Shown one piece after another: positions 22,388-32,299 of a stretch of DNA of 64,000 bases. Position numbers and translations under genes: made by a program. The DNA is taken from the NCBI GenBank assembly GCA_963383645.1, contig OY726573.1, positions 20,213,158 through 20,277,157 of the forward strand, given 5' to 3'. This stretch comes from Muscardinus avellanarius (lineage: Eukaryota; Chordata; Mammalia; Rodentia; Gliridae). A model generated the notes under the pieces. It was given only the letters and a program-made list of their open reading frames with translations, was not told the DNA's origin and did no database searches. The first letter of the stretch is position 1. Every line of letters starts with the position of its first letter.

Positions 22388-23470
22388 GCACAGAGGAACA
22401 GCATCGGGCTCTGTCCACTCTGCTACAGGGGACACAGGTAAATCAGCCACAGAGGAACAGCAGCCGGGCTCTGTCCACTCTGCTGCAGGGGCTCAGGTAA
22501 ACCACTGCACAGAGGAACAGCAGCCAGGCTCTGTCCAAACTGCTTCAAGGGCTCAGGTAAAACACCGCACAGAGGAACAGCAGCCGGGCTCTGTCCACTC
22601 TGCTGCGGGGTTTGCAGGTACCACCTCACAGAGGAACAGCAGCCGGGCTCTGTCCACTCTGCTGCAGGGGCTCAGGTAAAACACCGTACAGAGGTACAGC
22701 AGCCGGGCTCTGTCCACTCTGCTGCAGGGTTGGCAGGTAAACCACCTCACAGAGGAACAGCAGCCGGACTCTGTCCACTCTGCTGCAGGGGGCTCAGGTA
22801 AAACACCGCACTAGGAACAGCAGCCAGGCTCTATCCACTCTGCTGCAGGGGGCTCAGGTAAATCAGTGTACAGAGGAACTTCAGCCAGGCTCTGTCCACT
22901 CTGCTGCGGGGGCTCAGGTAAACCACCGCAGAGAGAAACAGCAGCCAGGCTCTATCCACTCTACTGCGGGTTATGCACGCAAACCACTGCACAGAGGAAC
23001 TGCAGCCGGGCTTTGTCCACTCTGCTGCAGGGTTTGCAGGTAAACCACCTCACAGAGGAAGAGCAGCCGGATTCTGTCCACTCTGCTGCAGGGGGCTCAG
23101 GTAAATCAGTGCACCGAGGAACAGCAGTCAGACTCTGTCCACTATGCTGCGGGGGCTCAGGTAAACCACCACACAGAGGAACAGCAGCCGGGCTCTGTCC
23201 GCTATACTGCGTGTTATGCAGGTAAACCACCACACAAGGAACAGCACAGGGCTCTGTCCACTCTGCTGCAGGGGGCACAGGTAAGTCACCACACAGAGGA
23301 ACAGCAGATGGGCTCTGTCCACTCTGCTGCGGGTTTGCAGGTAAACCACCGCACAGAGGAACAGCAGCCAGGCTCCGTCCACTCTGCTGCAGGGGGCTCA
23401 GGTAAATCACTGCACAGAGGAACAGCAGCCGGGCTCTGTCCACTCTGCTGCGGGTGTGCAGGTAAATCAA
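22388..23470 (-). repeat. 18-unit ~60-bp minisatellite derived from kinase tail
   Basis: Eighteen units keyed on gaggaacagcag start at about 22391, 22452, 22513, 22571, 22631, 22691, 22752, 22812, 22873, 22932, 22994, 23053, 23116, 23176, 23236, 23296, 23356 and 23416. On the minus strand the unit reads as variants of SGQSPAAVPLCGGLPE, recalling the RRHSLPAVPL motif in the kinase C-terminal tail. Units vary between 58 and 63 bp, so no single frame stays open throughout. On the plus strand most units contain caggtaaa, a strong 5' splice-site match. Confidence 0.9.
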
Positions 23471-23760
23471 CAGCAGGTTCTTTACTTCTCTGCAATGGTC
23501 GGCAGAAGGGAGACGGGGCTGTCTTTATCCCTATGTCTCTGATGTGGAGCAGCAGGTGGGCTCTGCTGGGCAGGCTCTCGCTGGGCAGATTTTGCGGGGC
23601 AGGCTCTCACTGGGCAGGCTCTCGCTGGGCAGGCTCTCACTGGGCATGGTGTTGCTGGGCAGGCTGTTGGAACTCTCCTCCATGCTGGACAGTGGAGTGG
23701 CAGGTGGGCCGTTCATGCTCAGGGCTGGCAGGCTGTGTCTTACGCACCCCTTGATTTTGC

Positions 23761-25770
23761 TCACTGGCCTGCTTTAGCTGGAGACACCTTAGCTCTGAAT
23801 GTTTTAGGGCACCTCTGTGCTTCTTGGCTGGATCCAGGGCAAATCTTCTTGGCCATCAGACAGCAGCAGCAGGCTCTCATGATGCTGCCCAGAAATCTCT
23901 TGCCAGCCTGCCTCCAGCCCCGGGTGACTTCAGGGGCTGCAGCCTCAAGGTCGTGCGGGAGTGCCATGCTGGGAGCAGGGGTCTTCTCGCTGATGTTGCA
24001 CAGGCTCTTTTCACGCTGCTCAGGGGTGCACACCTCAGGCACTGGCACATCCTCCTCTACCTCTGCGATGGTCAGCTGAGAGGGGCCGGGCAGGCTCTGG
24101 TCACTCTGCTCAGAGGTGCACACCTCAGGCACTTTTGTGTCCTCCTCTCCCTCTGCGATGGTCAGCAGAGAGGGGCCAGGGAGGCTCTGGTCACTCTTCT
24201 CAGGGGTGCACACCTCAGGCACTGGCGCGTCCTCCTCTCCCTCTGCGATGGTCGGCAGAGAGGGGCCGGGCAGGCTCAGGTCACTCTGCTTGGGGGTGCA
24301 CACCTCAGGCACTTTCGCGTCCTCCTCTCCCTCTGCGATGGTCGGCAGAGAGGGAGCCCACCTGAGCTTTGCTCTCATCTTCTGCCAGCGCTCAATGCTA
24401 GTCAGCTTGCGTCTTCTCCCCGTTGGCCTCAGCTGGTGAACACTAAGTGGGCTGTTGATGGGCAGGCTCTTTCCTCTCCACTGCGTGCTGAGCTCGTTCT
24501 TGCTGGACAGTCTCTCCCTGGGCATGGTCTTGTTGGGCATGTTGTTGGCACTCTCTGTCAAGCTGGCACTACTCCCTCCCATACTGCCCAGGGGAACGGC
24601 CGGGAGGCTGTGTCTTCTGTCCCCCTTCTGCCCAAATTGTGTTTCCAGGGAATGCCATGAGAGCAAGGGGCTGGTGGGATGGGCAGGCTCCCTACCTCTC
24701 CGCACTGGGGCGAGAGCAGAAGAGTGTGCTAGCGGTGGAGGTGGCGTGCTGCCCTGATGTTGTTTCTGCCTCCCCTGGACTGCACCCTGGCTCACCCTCC
24801 ATTTTACAATGAGGTAGGTGGCACTGAGATGGTCAAATCGTCTGTCTGACACAGACATCCAGGTGAGGTCTGGGTCATAACCCAAGCAACGCATGACCCT
24901 TAAAATCAGGGCATCCGGGTCCTTGGGGAGAGGCTTGGGAGGAGGTGGTATGTCTTCGCCCTGGGCCAGCCATGGGTGCCCTAGAATCTCATCAGCTGTC
25001 GGCCTCTGGGCTGGGTCTACCGTGAGCAGCTGCCTGATAATATCCTGAGCCCCAGGGGAAAGGTGAGTGGGCTCCTTGTATTGTCCCTGCACGACCCGCT
25101 CTTTCATCTCCTTCAAGTTGTTACTGTGGAAGGGGAGAGTCTCTGTTAAAATAAAGTGCAGGAGGATCCCCAGGCTCCAGATGTCCACCTCGGGGCCGTA
25201 TGGGCGCTGCTCGTAGATCTCAGGAGCGCAGAAGGGGAAAGTGCCACAAAAAGCTGTCAGCTTCTGCCCAGACTTGATTATACAGCTCACCCCAAAGTCA
25301 ATGAGCTTCACGTTCCCCTCCCGGTCCAGCAGGATGTTGCCTGGCTTCAGGTCCCTGTGGACGATGCCTTTTTGATGGCAATAGCGCACCGCCCACAGGA
25401 TCTGCCTGAACAGCCTCAGGGCCTCCTCCTCCCTCAGGCCGCCGGGCAGCTGACCCCCACTCACGAACTCCATGATGAGAAAGAGTGTGTTCGGTGTCTC
25501 CACAATCTCAAAGAGCTGGACCACGTGTTGATGTTCCACCGTCTTCATGATCTCGACCTCCAGCATGAAGGGGAGCAGATGACTTGATTTGTCTATAACT
25601 TTTATCGCCACCTCCGTCCCAGTGAGGACATGGCGGGCCAGGTGAATGACGCCATAGGTGCCCTTGCCGATTTGCCTCACGATGGTATACTGGCCCTTAA
25701 GGTCCTCCTCCCAGGGATTGTCAGTGGAGACGCCTGGACTCGCCTCCTTCCCTTCTCTCTTACCAGCCAT
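23761..25770 (-). CDS. Sperm-motility-kinase-like Ser/Thr protein kinase (MARK-related)
   Basis: A single-exon gene of 669 codons. I start it at MAGKREGKE; 27 further upstream codons are open but lie in a simple repetitive leader. The kinase domain (about residues 28-267) has the Gly loop GKGTYG (35-40), VAIK with Lys57, HRDLKPGN with Asp140, DFG (158-160) and a CAPE motif (181-184). All catalytic residues are present, so activity is expected. A UBA-like segment follows (about 286-325). The tail has four 30-residue repeats (roughly residues 474-590, core LPGPSLPTIAEGEED / VPEVCT) and ends in a Cys cluster (RACCCCLMAKK) as in rodent SMOK kinases. SMOK proteins act in the testis on sperm flagellar signalling. 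Intactness amid decayed neighbours suggests it is maintained. Alternative: another MARK-derived retrogene of the same clade. Confidence 0.85.
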   Translation of the reverse strand: MAGKREGKEASPGVSTDNPWEEDLKGQYTIVRQIGKGTYGVIHLARHVLTGTEVAIKVIDKSSHLLPFMLEVEIMKTVEHQHVVQLFEIVETPNTLFLIMEFVSGGQLPGGLREEEALRLFRQILWAVRYCHQKGIVHRDLKPGNILLDREGNVKLIDFGVSCIIKSGQKLTAFCGTFPFCAPEIYEQRPYGPEVDIWSLGILLHFILTETLPFHSNNLKEMKERVVQGQYKEPTHLSPGAQDIIRQLLTVDPAQRPTADEILGHPWLAQGEDIPPPPKPLPKDPDALILRVMRCLGYDPDLTWMSVSDRRFDHLSATYLIVKWRVSQGAVQGRQKQHQGSTPPPPLAHSSALAPVRRGREPAHPTSPLLSWHSLETQFGQKGDRRHSLPAVPLGSMGGSSASLTESANNMPNKTMPRERLSSKNELSTQWRGKSLPINSPLSVHQLRPTGRRRKLTSIERWQKMRAKLRWAPSLPTIAEGEEDAKVPEVCTPKQSDLSLPGPSLPTIAEGEEDAPVPEVCTPEKSDQSLPGPSLLTIAEGEEDTKVPEVCTSEQSDQSLPGPSQLTIAEVEEDVPVPEVCTPEQREKSLCNISEKTPAPSMALPHDLEAAAPEVTRGWRQAGKRFLGSIMRACCCCLMAKKICPGSSQEAQRCPKTFRAKVSPAKAGQ
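24060..24350 (-). repeat. In-frame 90-bp coding VNTR in the kinase tail
   Basis: Four tandem copies with a 90-bp period encode 30-residue units. Each has an acidic EGEED-like centre and a conserved VPEVCT. The copies differ mainly at alternating AKV / APV / TKV / VPV positions. The period preserves the frame, so copy number can vary without breaking the protein. Confidence 0.9.
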
Positions 25771-25859
25771 ATTAAAGACAAAACCGAAGTCAGAAATCAA
25801 AACTCCTGAGCCAAAATTCAAAGTTAAAGTCAAATTTCCAAATGTCCACAATCTATAGT

Positions 25860-26080
25860 TCCAACGCCAAATCCAAATTCCAGAAGTCCAAAGTCAGAAG
25901 TCCAAGTCAAGCCGAGTCCAAATCCACACAAGCACCAAGTCACAGTCCTACAGGTCACCACACACTAGCTCCCTGTATCAACGGACAAATGACCAGCAAC
26001 TGCCAGGCCCTTATATAGCCCATGCCTGATGCCTCACAGAGGCTCTTTGTGAGGTCACGGCTAGACATGGGCCAATCAGG
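25860..26080 (-). promoter_or_regulatory. Kinase promoter: TATA box, CRE-like site, CCAAT
   Basis: On the minus strand a TATATAAG box lies at about 26011-26018, some 245 bp before the ATG. A CRE-like TGACCTCA (26048-26056) and an inverted CCAAT (26071-26076) lie further upstream. The intervening leader is built of short repeats of a 'tccaaa/agtccaa' type. A compact TATA plus CRE promoter is typical of post-meiotic testis genes, consistent with a SMOK-like role; the tissue is an inference. Confidence 0.55.
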
Positions 26081-26288
26081 GTGAGGCATGGGCACTGGGG
26101 CTGTCTTACCTCCAAGACTTTTTCTCCTTTAATAAAAAGAATGAGAAAAACTCTAGATGCTTCTTTTCTTCCATAGGATATGAAAACTAACTTGTTTAGA
26201 AATTAAATGGAATATGGAGCTCCAATGGCTTTTTCAATGTAACTGTCAAAATAACATGTAAGTTTTGGCTTTTCAAGATCTCATCATA

Positions 26289-26474
26289 AGCCGGTCATGG
26301 TGGCTCACACCTGCAATTTCACTACTTGGAAGGCTGAAATAGGAGGATCATAGTTGGACCACAGCTTCAGCAAATAGTGAGACTCATCCACCTATTGAGA
26401 TCCTGTTTAAATACAAAAGTTAAAATCGAACTGGGGGTATAGCTCAGAGGCAGAATGCCCTGGATTTAATCCCC

Positions 26475-26526
<52 letters not shown>

Positions 26527-26745
26527 TGCTCATTATATCTACACTCAATGTATTTAATTCATTTTTCTTTCACCTTGGGGCATTGGTTTCAAAAGGATGG
26601 TAAGCCAGGCAAGGTGGTGCATGCTTGTAATCCCAGTACTTGAGAGGTCAAGACAGGAGGATCACAGGTTCATGACCAGCCTTAGAAACTTAGCAAGCCC
26701 TCCAAATTTAGTGAGACCCCATTTCAACATAAAAGAATAAGCTGG
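26289..26745 (+). repeat. Two dimeric SINEs and a (CA)n microsatellite
   Basis: A forward SINE at 26289-26475 ends in a CA run (26480-26525). A second forward SINE runs 26600-26745. Confidence 0.7.
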
Positions 26746-26763
26746 GCATGGTGGATCACACCA

Positions 26764-27110
26764 ATGCAGGAGAAAGAGGACTCAGAAACAAATCCACACA
26801 CTCATAGCCAATTGATATTTGACAAAGGGGCCAAAACCTACACTGGAAAAAAAAAAGACAGTCTGTTCAACAAGTGGTGTTGGAAAAACTGGTTAACCAT
26901 ATGCAGGAAAATGGAAATAAATCCCACTCTCTCACCCTGCACAAGAGTCCATTCAAGACATGTATGTGTGTTTACCATTGTTTTGAGTTCTTTGTCTATT
27001 AGAGCTACTAGTCCTCTATGAGACGAGTAGCTGCAAAGATTGTCTCCCATTCTGTAGGCTCTCTCTTCAGACTCTTGTTTTCTTTGCATCCAGGACCTAT
27101 TAAATTTGAA
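26764..27110. mobile_element. L1 ORF2 fragments in opposite orientation
   Basis: Plus strand 26764-26965 reads an ORF2 segment (SQLIFDKGAK, then FNKWCWKNWLTICRKMEINP). Minus strand 27110-26980 reads a slightly more C-terminal ORF2 segment (LKREPTEWETIFAATRLIED). The two abut head to head near 26970. Confidence 0.7.
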
Positions 27111-27149
27111 GGTTTTCTTGAAGGAGTCTCTACCAGTACCAGTATATAT

Positions 27150-28380
27150 TGAACTAGTTGGTGATTAATGAAGTCAGATACACAGGTAAAGGCTTTGTGA
27201 CATTGAAACTCAAAGGCTTTCTCTTCAAAATGCATTCATGGTGGTTAATGAGGCATCCGAAGGCCATCATACACTCATTACATTATGGTTTATATTGACT
27301 AGGGAGGGGTTTTGCATATTGATTATGGATAAATTATTTGGAAAGTTTTGAACACCAATCACAATTAAAGTCTACTCTTTATGAATACGCAAGTATCTAA
27401 TAAGGGAATCTTTCATGGAAGGATTCTCTACACTGGTTGCAATCAATGAACTTCTAATTTTCTAATGTAAAATGAGCTATGTATCTCCAGGGTTTTCCAC
27501 ATTTGCTACATTCATGGGTTTGTAATGGGTTGAATGTGACTGCCCCCTCAAAAAAATCCATGTCCACCCAGACCCTGGGTATATAACGTGATTTGCAAAC
27601 AGGTTCTTTGCAGTTGTAATCATTTAATTTCACACTGATTCAGAGTGGGTCCCAAATACAGTGCCTGTGCCCTAGGGGAAGGGGGGAGGACATGGAGACA
27701 CAGAGAAGGCCATGTGAGGAGGCAGGAGACTGCAGGGGCAGTCATACACCAGGGGCCACAGGATGAGGAGAACCAGCAGGACCTGGGAGAGCGCTGGGTG
27801 ATCTGCCCTCAGAGCCTGCTGAGCAGAGAGCCCTCTCACCCTTCACACCGACTCTGGCCTCCTGAACTTTCACAGAATGGATTTCTACTGCATAAAGTCA
27901 CTGTGTGTGTTAACTTCTTTTGGCAGCTCCAGGAACCTACTATAGGCCTTCTTTTCCTCTGTCATTATCCATGGTAGAGTGAAGCATGATTTACAAAGAG
28001 AGCTTGCCACATTCATAGTAATTATGAGGATTATCACCTCTGTAGACTTGGGGGTGGCTCAAGAATTCTACCTCCTGGCAAAATGGCTTCTCGCTGTTTA
28101 ACAACATAGCCGTTCTGTGCAGTACCACTTCTCTACTATGTAATGGAGAGGTGTTTTCTAGTGAGGACCTTTCTGCATTTACTCCCTTTAGAAAAATCTC
28201 TGCGCTATGACGCCCTTGATGTCTTAGGAAGTTGGAAATAACTGGATGCTTTCCCCAATCATCTCATTTCCACAGGACAGTCTTATGTAGTTGGACCAAT
28301 GACATCCCCATTCATTATGTTGTTAATGCTTCTGGTCGACAGTTTCTCTAATGCATCAGAACTGTATGGGGAAAAAACTT
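27150..28380 (-). pseudogene. C2H2 zinc-finger gene remnant
   Basis: The minus strand shows scattered finger halves: FQCHKAFTCVSDFINHQ (27160-27215), FNCDWCSKLS near 27370, CNQCRESF near 27430, a shifted KP-ECSKCGK near 27500, YECGKLS near 28000 and KCRKVLTRKHLS near 28170. Stops and indels separate them. The spacing and the C-x2-C-x3-F pattern fit a tandem KRAB-type zinc-finger exon that has decayed. An ancient LTR interrupts it at 27524-27945. Confidence 0.55.
27524..27945 (+). mobile_element. Ancient LTR (MaLR/MLT1-like)
   Basis: It starts tgtaatgggttgaatgtgac, followed by features I recall from old mammalian MaLR LTRs: a ggttctttgcagttgtaatc segment, gagacacagagaaggccatg, and a gaacctactataggcc end. 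It lies inside the zinc-finger remnant. Confidence 0.5.
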
Positions 28381-28389
28381 GTGTGTAAT

Positions 28390-28835
28390 TATACGTACAG
28401 TTCACTGGTTTAACCCCTACCCAATTCCTACCCCATTCCCTCCCCGTCTCTCCTTCCTTTGCTCGGCTTAGTGGTTGAGTTCGACATGTTTAAGTACATT
28501 GTGGGTTTTAGAGAATTTCCTTCTTCCCCCCTCCTTTCTCCTTCTTTAGGTTGTCTTGTTTTCTCCTCTATAGGATTTCCTTTTTCATCTAGAGTTTCTC
28601 CTACGACCCATTTCTCCCTAGCTCTCACATATTAGGTAAAGCATCTGATTTCTGATTTTTGTGACTGACTAATCTCACTTAGCATAATGTCCTCCAGTTC
28701 CATCCATTTCCCTGAAAATGATGTAATTGAGTTTTATTAATGGCTGAGTAAAATTCCATTGTATACATATCCCACAGTTTTGTAATCCATTCATCTGTTG
28801 ATGGGCATCTTAGCTGGTTCCACACATTCTAATCA
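28390..28835 (-). mobile_element. L1 3' end fragment
   Basis: Reverse-oriented L1: 3' UTR at 28390-28640, then the end of ORF2 (agcataatgtcctccagttc ... gagtaaaattccattgtata ... catctgttgatgggcatctt). Confidence 0.75.
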
Positions 28836-28844
28836 CATTTTTCA

Positions 28845-28943
28845 GGAATTGGTGGCCAACCAGTTGAATGGCTGTTCATTACTACTGGTCAACTAGCACC
28901 GATCCCATACTTCTCAATCATCCTGTTATTTATATCACCAATC
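28845..28943 (+). pseudogene. Mitochondrial cytochrome b 3'-end-like fragment (NUMT)
   Basis: The plus frame reads [20 protein letters not shown], then [14 protein letters not shown]. This resembles the C-terminal stretch of mitochondrial cytochrome b (IGGQPVE ... GQLA ... YFSIIL). About 100 bp are recognisable. No adjacent mitochondrial gene was found, so it is a small nuclear insertion, probably abutting the L1 fragment on its left. Confidence 0.55.
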
Positions 28944-28949
28944 AGCTGC

Positions 28950-29685
28950 TCAGAAATAAACATGTCACCATCACAAGCCATCCCCACTGCAAAGAACATA
29001 ATGAAACCCCTGCCTGTGCATGAGGGCTCTGACTAAAGCATAGCTCCATTCCACTCTCATCTTTAGCCACTTCTGCAGATGGCCAGAACCCCTACTCAGA
29101 ACCTTGCTAACACCTCCTGGACAGACCTTTGCACCTACAACTCTGAAAAATAAACAAAGAGAACAAAAGAAAAATCAATTCCACCACCATTTTGGATCCA
29201 ATAACTGTTCATTTTAAACTTTTAAGAGTTTTTAATCGCATTGAAATGTATGACTATAATGCACCAATAAAAATTTATAAAAAATAAAATAAAACAAAAC
29301 ATAAGCTTTTAGGAGAAGCTCTGATTTGCTCTGTTCCCTCCAGCTCCAACCTTTCACCATTTCTGAATCATTAAGATCCTCTGATCACCAAAACATTGAT
29401 CACCCTCCACTAACAAAGGCAGAGGCACTGGACAGAAAGCTGTACTAAACACAGACAAATCAACTCAGGATTCTGTCTGGGGCCTTTCCATCCTGGCCTT
29501 GACATCCGTCCCTGGCTCTCTAGTGACCACCCTGACCAACAACAACGTTCCCCAATGAAATCACAGGGGCGATATGAACCAAAGGAGACCAAATTCCAGT
29601 ACTGCAGGATAACTAAGTTCTGGAGAGCTTCTGTATGGAATGATGATAACTACTAATTCTGCATTACATATTTAAAATATGCTGA
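28950..29685. other. No gene recognised
   Basis: Non-coding. It contains a short 3'-terminal match to the composite L1 (taatgcaccaataaaaattt, 29250-29295) with an A-rich tail. Otherwise nothing identifiable. Confidence 0.4.
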
Positions 29686-29686
29686 G

Positions 29687-30565
29687 AATCCGGGCGTGGT
29701 GGCACATGCTTGTAATCCCCGGGCTTGGGAGGTGGAGACAGGAGTATGACGCAGGTTTGAAGCCAGCCGCGCTGGCTTAAGAGACCCTGTTTCCAAATAA
29801 AAATATAAGAAACAGTTGTCTGGGAGTGTAGCCCAGAGGTAGAAGGGTTTCCAGGAACCCCAGTAACACTAAAAGAATAAAAAACACTCTGCACATTTGG
29901 CCTGTGACAATCTATGTGTTTGTTACTCAGGATGAACCCAGGAGTACTCTACCTCTGAGCTACACCCCTATTTCTATTTAATTTTTTGTTCTAAAACAGG
30001 GCCTGACTTTCCAAGGCTGGCTACAAACCCGAGCTCCTCCTGTCTCCGCCTCCCACGTATTATGATCACAGGTGTGCGCACCGCGTCCGGCTTCATAATC
30101 TCATCTGCATCTGAAGAAACTTCAGGTAGACACATACAAACGACTTACTGTGGCCACTATATTCCATGACCACAGAGGCCACAGACATGACCTGTAAAAT
30201 TAAAATTAAGAAACCATTATTTATATTATTCTTACTCTCCCACCTCAATCGATTGTCTTAGTATTAAACTGTAGCATGCCATAGCCAGGCCTGGGTCACA
30301 TGCCTGTCATCCCCATACTTGGGAAGCTGGAACAGGAGGATCTCAGGTTCAAGGCCATGTACTGAGACATGTGCTGGCTCACGCTTGTATATCCAGCATT
30401 TGGGAAGCTGAGACAAGAGGATTGCAGTTCGAGGACAGCCTCAGTTAATTAGTGAGGTTCTTTGCAACTCAGTGAGATTCTGTTTTAAAATAAAGAATAA
30501 AAAATAGGGCTGAGGGTGTAGCTCAGAGGTAAAATGCTGTGGGTTCCATCCCCAGTATGGCAAAA
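29687..30565. repeat. SINE cluster
   Basis: A forward young SINE (29687-29880) with the tail ggtagaagggtttccaggaa, a reverse SINE (29918-30095), and forward SINEs at 30283-30358 and 30359-30565. Confidence 0.7.
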
Positions 30566-31207
30566 AAAAAAAAAAAATCAAACTAAAACAAAACAAAAAC
30601 AAGAAATACAATGGGTGTAGTTTGACTGTAAAATGTGTCTGGAGTCAATCCTCAGCACCACACAGAGAGGATAGAAGAGGGAGAGGAGGGAGAGAGAGAG
30701 AAGGAGGGAAGTTGGTCACCTCAGGCCAGGCCTAAAGACAGGGTCACATCTGCTGTTTATCTTTATTTGTACTACTTTTTGATTTTGTTGTTGCTGATGC
30801 TGTTTTTGCTGTTTGGGTTTTGATTACAACTCCACTGATTTTGAATGCAGTTCCATCTTGTGATCCCATCTAGATGGAGAGAAGCCTGAAGTTTCAAAGA
30901 AAGGAACTTCACTGCGAAACCATGGCAGACTATGTGGTTTTGACCTACTACACTCTTGGGTACAAGATGTAAGGTACTCAATGCGGGAATGTTCAGACTG
31001 AATTCTGACTTTTGACTTAGGAAAAAGAGAGCTGAGTAAACCAAAGCAAATACCTCAGACCTTGGACAAGTTTCCCAAAGAGCCTGGGCAAAAACTCCCA
31101 GAGAAGAGGCCACGTGTGAACCAAGCCCTGACCTGGCCGCTGAGTACAACTGTTGCTTGCTGTCTGACACAGGCCAGGGTGTGAGGGCCACGATCCCCCT
31201 TCCTTTA

Positions 31208-31541
31208 ATAGCTAAGAAATTCACATCAGCTGGGCGTGTTGGCGCACACTCCCTTGCTTGGGAGGCGGAGACAGGAGGATCCCACAGGTTCGAAGCCAGC
31301 CGTGCTGGCTTAAGAGACCCTGTTTCCAAATTAAAAAAAAAAAGATTAATGCCGGGCGTGGTGGCACACGCTTGTAATCCCCGCGCTTGGGAGGCAGAGA
31401 CAGGAGGATCGCGCAGGTTCGAAGCCAGCCGTGCGCGCTGGCTTAGGAGACCCTGTTTCCAAATAAAAATGTAAAAATAGGTCTGGGAGTGTAGCCCGGA
31501 GGTAGAAGGGCTTCCAGGAACCCCAGTACCACCACCAAAAA

Positions 31542-31616
<75 letters not shown>

Positions 31617-31675
31617 CTGGGAGTGTAGCTCGGAGGTGGAAGGGCTTCCAGGAACTGGGGTACCACAAAAAAAAG
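31208..31675 (+). repeat. Two young SINEs, (TA)n and an extra SINE tail
   Basis: A head-only copy (31208-31335) is followed by a full young copy (31349-31545), an A run and a TA run (31559-31604). A second ID-like tail follows (gggagtgtagctcggaggtg, 31618-31668). The duplicated tail suggests recombination through the simple repeat. Confidence 0.7.
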
Positions 31676-31739
31676 AAAGAAATTCACATCAAATTCAGAA
31701 GAGAGTCGTACACAAAATATAGGCTTCTTATAAAACAAG

Positions 31740-32060
31740 TATTAGAGGCTGTGCAGAAATTTTAGGAACCTAGCTACTGACCAGGACGTCTCTGGAACTC
31801 AGACCCTGAGACACCCCAAACCCTCATGCCCACCGTGGGCACATCTCCACATCCACAGGCTGGGAGCCCAGGCTTACTATGCTCCCAGTGGACTATTTAG
31901 ACCCTCCGGAGCATAGTCTTGGGGAGTCGCCACACAGGTCCCATCGCAGAGGGCCACAGCGCCTCATTCTATCCCATTAGTGTATCAACTACTAACACAT
32001 TATTAGCCCCAACCACTACGGTGCCAATCACTTATGGGTTTGTGATTTTCTTTTCTTTTG
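31740..32060. other. No gene recognised
   Basis: Unique-looking sequence without a convincing ORF or splice pattern. Confidence 0.3.
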
Positions 32061-32062
32061 TC

Positions 32063-32255
32063 ATTTGTACTGAGGATTGAACCCACTGGAGTTTTACCTC
32101 TGCGTAACACCCTAGAACTCTTTGATTTTTTTTTTTTTATATTTCAGCGGGGTCTATGTTGCTGAAGGTCTTGCTAAGTTGCTGGTGCCAGACCTGAACC
32201 TCCTATCTCAGATTCCCAAGTACTGGGGTACAGGCATGCATGACCATGGAGGAAG
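32063..32255 (-). repeat. Dimeric B1-ID-like SINE
   Basis: A diverged reversed SINE (tgtactgaggattgaaccca to gcatgcatgaccatgg). Confidence 0.6.
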
Positions 32256-32299
32256 GGGCGCTGGGTTACTTGACCACCCTTCCTCTTGGAGGAGGTGAT

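Noticed and set aside
22961..23470. 169-codon minus-strand ORF in the minisatellite
   Set aside because: Open only because stop-free repeat units are stacked; unit lengths are not multiples of three and the frame is not kept across the array.
22388..23470. CRISPR-like array
   Set aside because: Units are contiguous variants without unique spacers, in a mammalian context; it is a minisatellite.
25156..25587. Plus-strand ORF of 143 codons
   Set aside because: Antisense shadow of the kinase catalytic domain.
30772..31668. 298-codon minus-strand ORF
   Set aside because: Runs through two SINEs and a (TA)n repeat; the part beyond the repeats is not recognisable and has no splice support.
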